From: Ectocarpus siliculosus
Taxonomy: Eukaryota > Sar > Phaeophyceae > Ectocarpales > Ectocarpaceae
Direction of reading: 5' to 3'
Assembly (NCBI GenBank): GCA_000310025.1
Contig: FN648749.1
Location: 1 to 31,126, forward strand
DNA: 31,126 nt
Shown: piece by piece, positions 28,439 through 31,126 of the stretch
Position numbering within the stretch: position 1 is the first letter of the stretch
Layout of the letters: every line of letters starts with the position of its first letter
The notes under the pieces: model-generated
Databases searched by the model: none
The model's input: only the letters and a program-made list of their open reading frames with translations
What the model was told of the DNA's origin: nothing
Made by a program: the position numbers and the translations under genes

Positions 28439-29059
28439 CTTTCGGTTGCCTATTTTCCGAAAGCAACTGGCATGACTCGCACGGCCCACCGTACGCAGAC
28501 GCCGCTCCCTCGCACGCCAAATTCCCTGTCTTTGGGTCCGCCACTGCATGCAGCGAGACGGTGCCTTCAAGGATAGTGCAGGACCACGGCCATGGCGTTT
28601 GCCCCCTGCCACGCAGGCAGAAAGGGTAGCCTGCGACGGGCAGCCGATTGGAGTCGGGTAGAATATACAAGACTCCTGGGCATGGGGGGAGTTGGCCGTC
28701 GTCTACATCGTCGACGCTGCCACCCCCGCCGTAGTTGCCTTGCTCCATCTCGTCCACCGTACCGCCTTGCTCTTCCGCACCGTCGCCTCCATTCTCTCCC
28801 GCACCGTCGCCGACATACCCTCCCGCATCTGCCGCCATCTCCCACACAGCCGCCCCCGTGCTCTCCCGCACCGTCGCCGGCGGCGGGATCACTCGCAGGT
28901 CCACTCTCATCGTCCGAGAGTACCACAGTACACGCGGGTGCCGGCCTGTTGGGCCCCGTGTCCACGTCGGGCTTCTCGGGCTTACGTGCTTGCGGACGCC
29001 CAAATAACGATGCGATGCTTGGGGTAGACGCCGCGTCCTTCCGTTCCTTCTCCCACCTC
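28439..29059 (-). pseudogene. Exon 1 found (N-terminal region, 5' boundary provisional)
   Basis: Starts after a probable acceptor (GTGTACAG/GAGG) because the frame has an upstream stop and no ATG; an earlier exon is expected. The first part reads RRWEKERKDAASTPSIASLF and an acidic SDDES stretch. A Gly/Asp/Glu-rich linker follows, then CPGVLYILPDSNRLP, GYPFCLRG, PWPWSC and GPCESCQLLSENRQPK. The first part and the second part are in different frames; the switch lies in the linker, probably at the G run near 28850-28858. The donor is G/GTGAGC, phase 1. Confidence 0.7.
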
Positions 29060-30319
29060 CTGTACACGCGGCGAGAGCATGTAGAGTTCAGTTAGCACTG
29101 CGGGATTCTGTCGCACTCTGTAGGATGGGTAGCAGTCTATGCGTCCTGATTGCTCCGACTGCTGGGAGCTGTCATGGGTTTAAGGAGATAACTCGATCTG
29201 TCTATTCAACATGAGGTACCCGCTATAAGGGATAACCGTATGCGACGTATGACACCACCATGATGTATACGAAGTATAAATGTATATGAGAAAAAAAAAT
29301 GACACCATGTGAGCGGCTGTGTGGTACGGGTAAGGTGGTCGTTGGCACCTTTTCATTCTATCGAACTTCGAGTACTACTGCTGTTCAGGGCCTTGTTGGG
29401 GGCGCCGAACAAACAAAGGGTGTGTGGTTACTTACGTAGCTTGCACCCGATACATCACCCCCTGTTCTGAATGCTAAAGGCCGATTACTCAACAGTGACG
29501 GTGCCGATAATTGCGGCATTGGAACCGTCTCCTCGAGAGCTTTCCCAAAACGTACTGTTTGGTGTCGACATCCTCTTCGTCGTGGAGTACTCGAGCTTTG
29601 CAAATCAGTCCAGGGGGTGTGGTATCATAAGCAACCTGCTGAATGTACAACAGCAGGTAGCATATGAGTGCATCTAACCACGCTATAACATGGGCACCAG
29701 CAGACACGTTTGAGCAGGTGCATGGCTCTCTCACTCTAGTATTGCACCTGTGTTCTCTGCCAGCGACGTGGCCAGCCACGTTCTCCGGTAGCAGCCCCGC
29801 TGCTTGTTTGAAAGCTAAGTTTGTTGTCGAAGAGGGAATAAACTGACGTTTGTTGTTGTAACGTAAGAGTTGGAACGCAATCATTGTTGGAAAACCGGGG
29901 CCACATACGTGTAGAGCGCATTTGCGTGCCCCCCGAACCTTTGGACACCAATCAATGGAGAGAGCACACGTGTGCCGTAGTCGTCGATGGCTGCGCTCGT
30001 GAGCGCGAGAGAGGACCTCGGAGTACGTGAGCACGCCGAAGGATTGAGGCACTGGCCAACACAGACAGTTGGCCACAGGAAGTAGTGTATTTTCTTCGAG
30101 CTGGAGACGGGGCACCAAGCGGGGGCATACGCGTGGTGGCAACAACAACGAAAAGGCCTATTTGCCAGGTGGGTGTTGTGGCACTGAGCGCTTCGCCAAC
30201 CGTTCCCTACTGCTGGTGTTGTCTTCAGATAGCTGGTAATGTCTTCAGATAGTGGTGTGTGTGGCAGCACCGAGTTGCGCCGCGGGCAGTATACGGGGGC
30301 TTGTACATTTTCGTACTTT
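29060..30319. other. Upstream region of the minus-strand gene, no assigned exon
   Basis: The missing first exon or exons of the transposase-like gene may be here. The long ORFs at minus-strand 29489-30148 and 29881-30366 have no motif I know, and they overlap each other in different frames. No promoter element can be named with confidence. Confidence 0.35.
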
Positions 30320-30900
30320 TTCATGAAAAGTTTCATGGAAGTCCATGGACTTCCATGGACTTCCATGGACTTCCAAGACCATGGAAGTCCATGAAATGTT
30401 TCATGACATTCCGTGGCATTGCGCGAGCAGTTGCATGGATGTCCATGACATTTTTGTCATGAAACTTTACATGAAATAATTTCACTCCTTGTCATGAAAC
30501 ATTTCATGGAATAATTTCATGGACGTTCATGACATGTTTCATGAACGCCCATGAACGTTCATGAAAACAAATGTCATGATAGCCCATGAACGTCCATGGA
30601 ATGTTTCATGGACGTCCATGGTCTTTCATGGAATATTTCATGAACATCCATGAACGTCCATGGAATGTTTCATGGACGTCCATGGTCTTTCATGAAATAT
30701 TTCATGAACATCCATGAACGTCCATGGAATGTTTCATGAACGTTCATGAAATGTTTCATGAAAGCCCATGAACATCCATGAAACATTTCATGAACATCCA
30801 TGAACGTTCATGAAAAATTTCATGGACGTTCATGGGCTTTCATGAAAAGTTTTATGAAAGCCCATGGACATCCATGAAATGTTTCATGAACGCCCATGGA
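30320..30900. repeat. Array of CATG-centred palindromes
   Basis: About 50 CATG tetranucleotides in roughly 580 bp, mostly spaced 10 or 12 bp apart, where about two would be expected by chance. Spacers are of a few types: GAACGTT, GGACGTC, GAACATC and GAAATGTTT. Many pairs form perfect palindromes such as CATGAACGTTCATG and CATGGACGTCCATG. A higher-order repeat with a period of about 64 bp is visible around 30590-30715. Function unknown. Confidence 0.85.
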
Positions 30901-31126
30901 ATAATTGCTGCTTCTAGCACTGCACGAAAGGGAACACAGTCTCCCGAATCTACTCGTAGCGTTCGTCTTCTTACGTTTGACTTGACCAATAGGCTACACG
31001 GTCGACTGGCGGGCTAGCGGCTGCTCCTCGATTCTCTTGGGGGTATGCATGATAACATTGCGAAAACGACCGACCCTGTATTGTACGGCGTGTCTGCAAT
31101 CTCTCTGCGATCGCCACAGCTACTCA
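30901..31126. other. Unassigned end of window
   Basis: Complex sequence after the palindromic array; no gene, repeat or RNA recognised. Confidence 0.4.

Larger units (their letters stand above)
15993..29059 (-). pseudogene. Multi-exon gene for a transposase-like zinc-finger protein, split by a copia element and frame-damaged
   Basis: At least ten exons; the eight introns whose ends I could fix are GT-AG, and exons 2, 3, 4, 6, 7 and 8 join in matching phase. The series CPGVLYILPDS, GYPFCLRG, SPHAILDQLTRAMNGVY, MVDEIAVN, VDTDGDAQRR, MDLKHVLKR, FFPAQLYHDMQTIVRSAYF, LGTDRLEQLFAFVRT, DRLRRVM, a C2H2 finger and a CGFC block corresponds in order to a large uncharacterised protein family I recall from agaricomycete fungi. 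DEI, TDGD and DRLEQLF also recall the D, D and E sites of P-element/THAP9-type transposases (inference). Damage: frame changes near 28855, 26520 and 17165, and an in-frame TAG at 16164. The 5' end upstream of 29059 is not found. Intron 8 contains a 6.8-kb copia element in the opposite orientation. Gene structure is well supported; function is not known. Confidence 0.75.

Noticed and set aside
29489-30148. 219-codon minus-strand ORF as first exon of the transposase-like gene
   Set aside because: No motif or composition match, no donor that joins it to 29059, and it overlaps another long frame. Left unassigned.
30320-30900. CRISPR-like array
   Set aside because: There are no unique spacers; units are 10-12 bp and mutually palindromic, and the genome context is eukaryotic.

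Overview
This window reads as nuclear DNA of a eukaryote. The best evidence is a minus-strand gene whose exons join in phase across short spliceosomal introns (about 136 to 341 nt) with GT donors and pyrimidine-rich AG acceptors. GC-rich coding sequence, Ty1/copia elements and this gene style would fit a stramenopile such as a brown alga. The organism is an inference and cannot be proved from the window. I saw no convincing tRNA, rRNA, CRISPR array or prokaryotic operon.

Layout: (1) About 285-1810 is a decayed LINE-type reverse transcriptase on the plus strand. (2) 1811-5049 has no gene I can support. (3) 5050-5670 holds two diverged copies of a ~220-bp direct repeat. (4) 5704-11137 is a complete LTR element on the minus strand, with TG...CA LTRs and an exact AAATG target duplication. 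It encodes a broken copia-type gag and the first motif of a protease, but no integrase or RT. Ala/Gly/Ser-coding tandem repeats and a long noncoding 3' part occupy the remaining space, so it looks like a TR-GAG type non-autonomous element. (5) About 11220-12780 is a long-short-long-short higher-order tandem repeat. (6) 12780-15992 is unassigned, with a 20-nt C run. (7) 15993-29059 (minus) is a gene of at least ten exons. (8) Inside its intron 8 sits a full-length, recent Ty1/copia element on the plus strand (17759-24564). (9) 30320-30900 is an array of CATG-centred palindromes, followed by unassigned sequence.

The most interesting object is the minus-strand multi-exon gene. Its motif series (VDEIAV, TDGD, TDRLEQLF, a C2H2 finger and a second Cys/His-rich block) resembles a large uncharacterised protein family I recall from mushroom-forming fungi. 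It also recalls the D-D-E layout of P-element/THAP9-like transposases. It carries several frame breaks and one internal stop, so this copy is probably dead or dying. The copia insertion split it after its introns were in place: removing the element and one target duplication restores an intron of about 209 nt, in line with the others.

The window is therefore a nest of mobile DNA: a LINE relic, a gag-only LTR element, a young copia element, and a possible transposase-derived gene that hosts the copia element.
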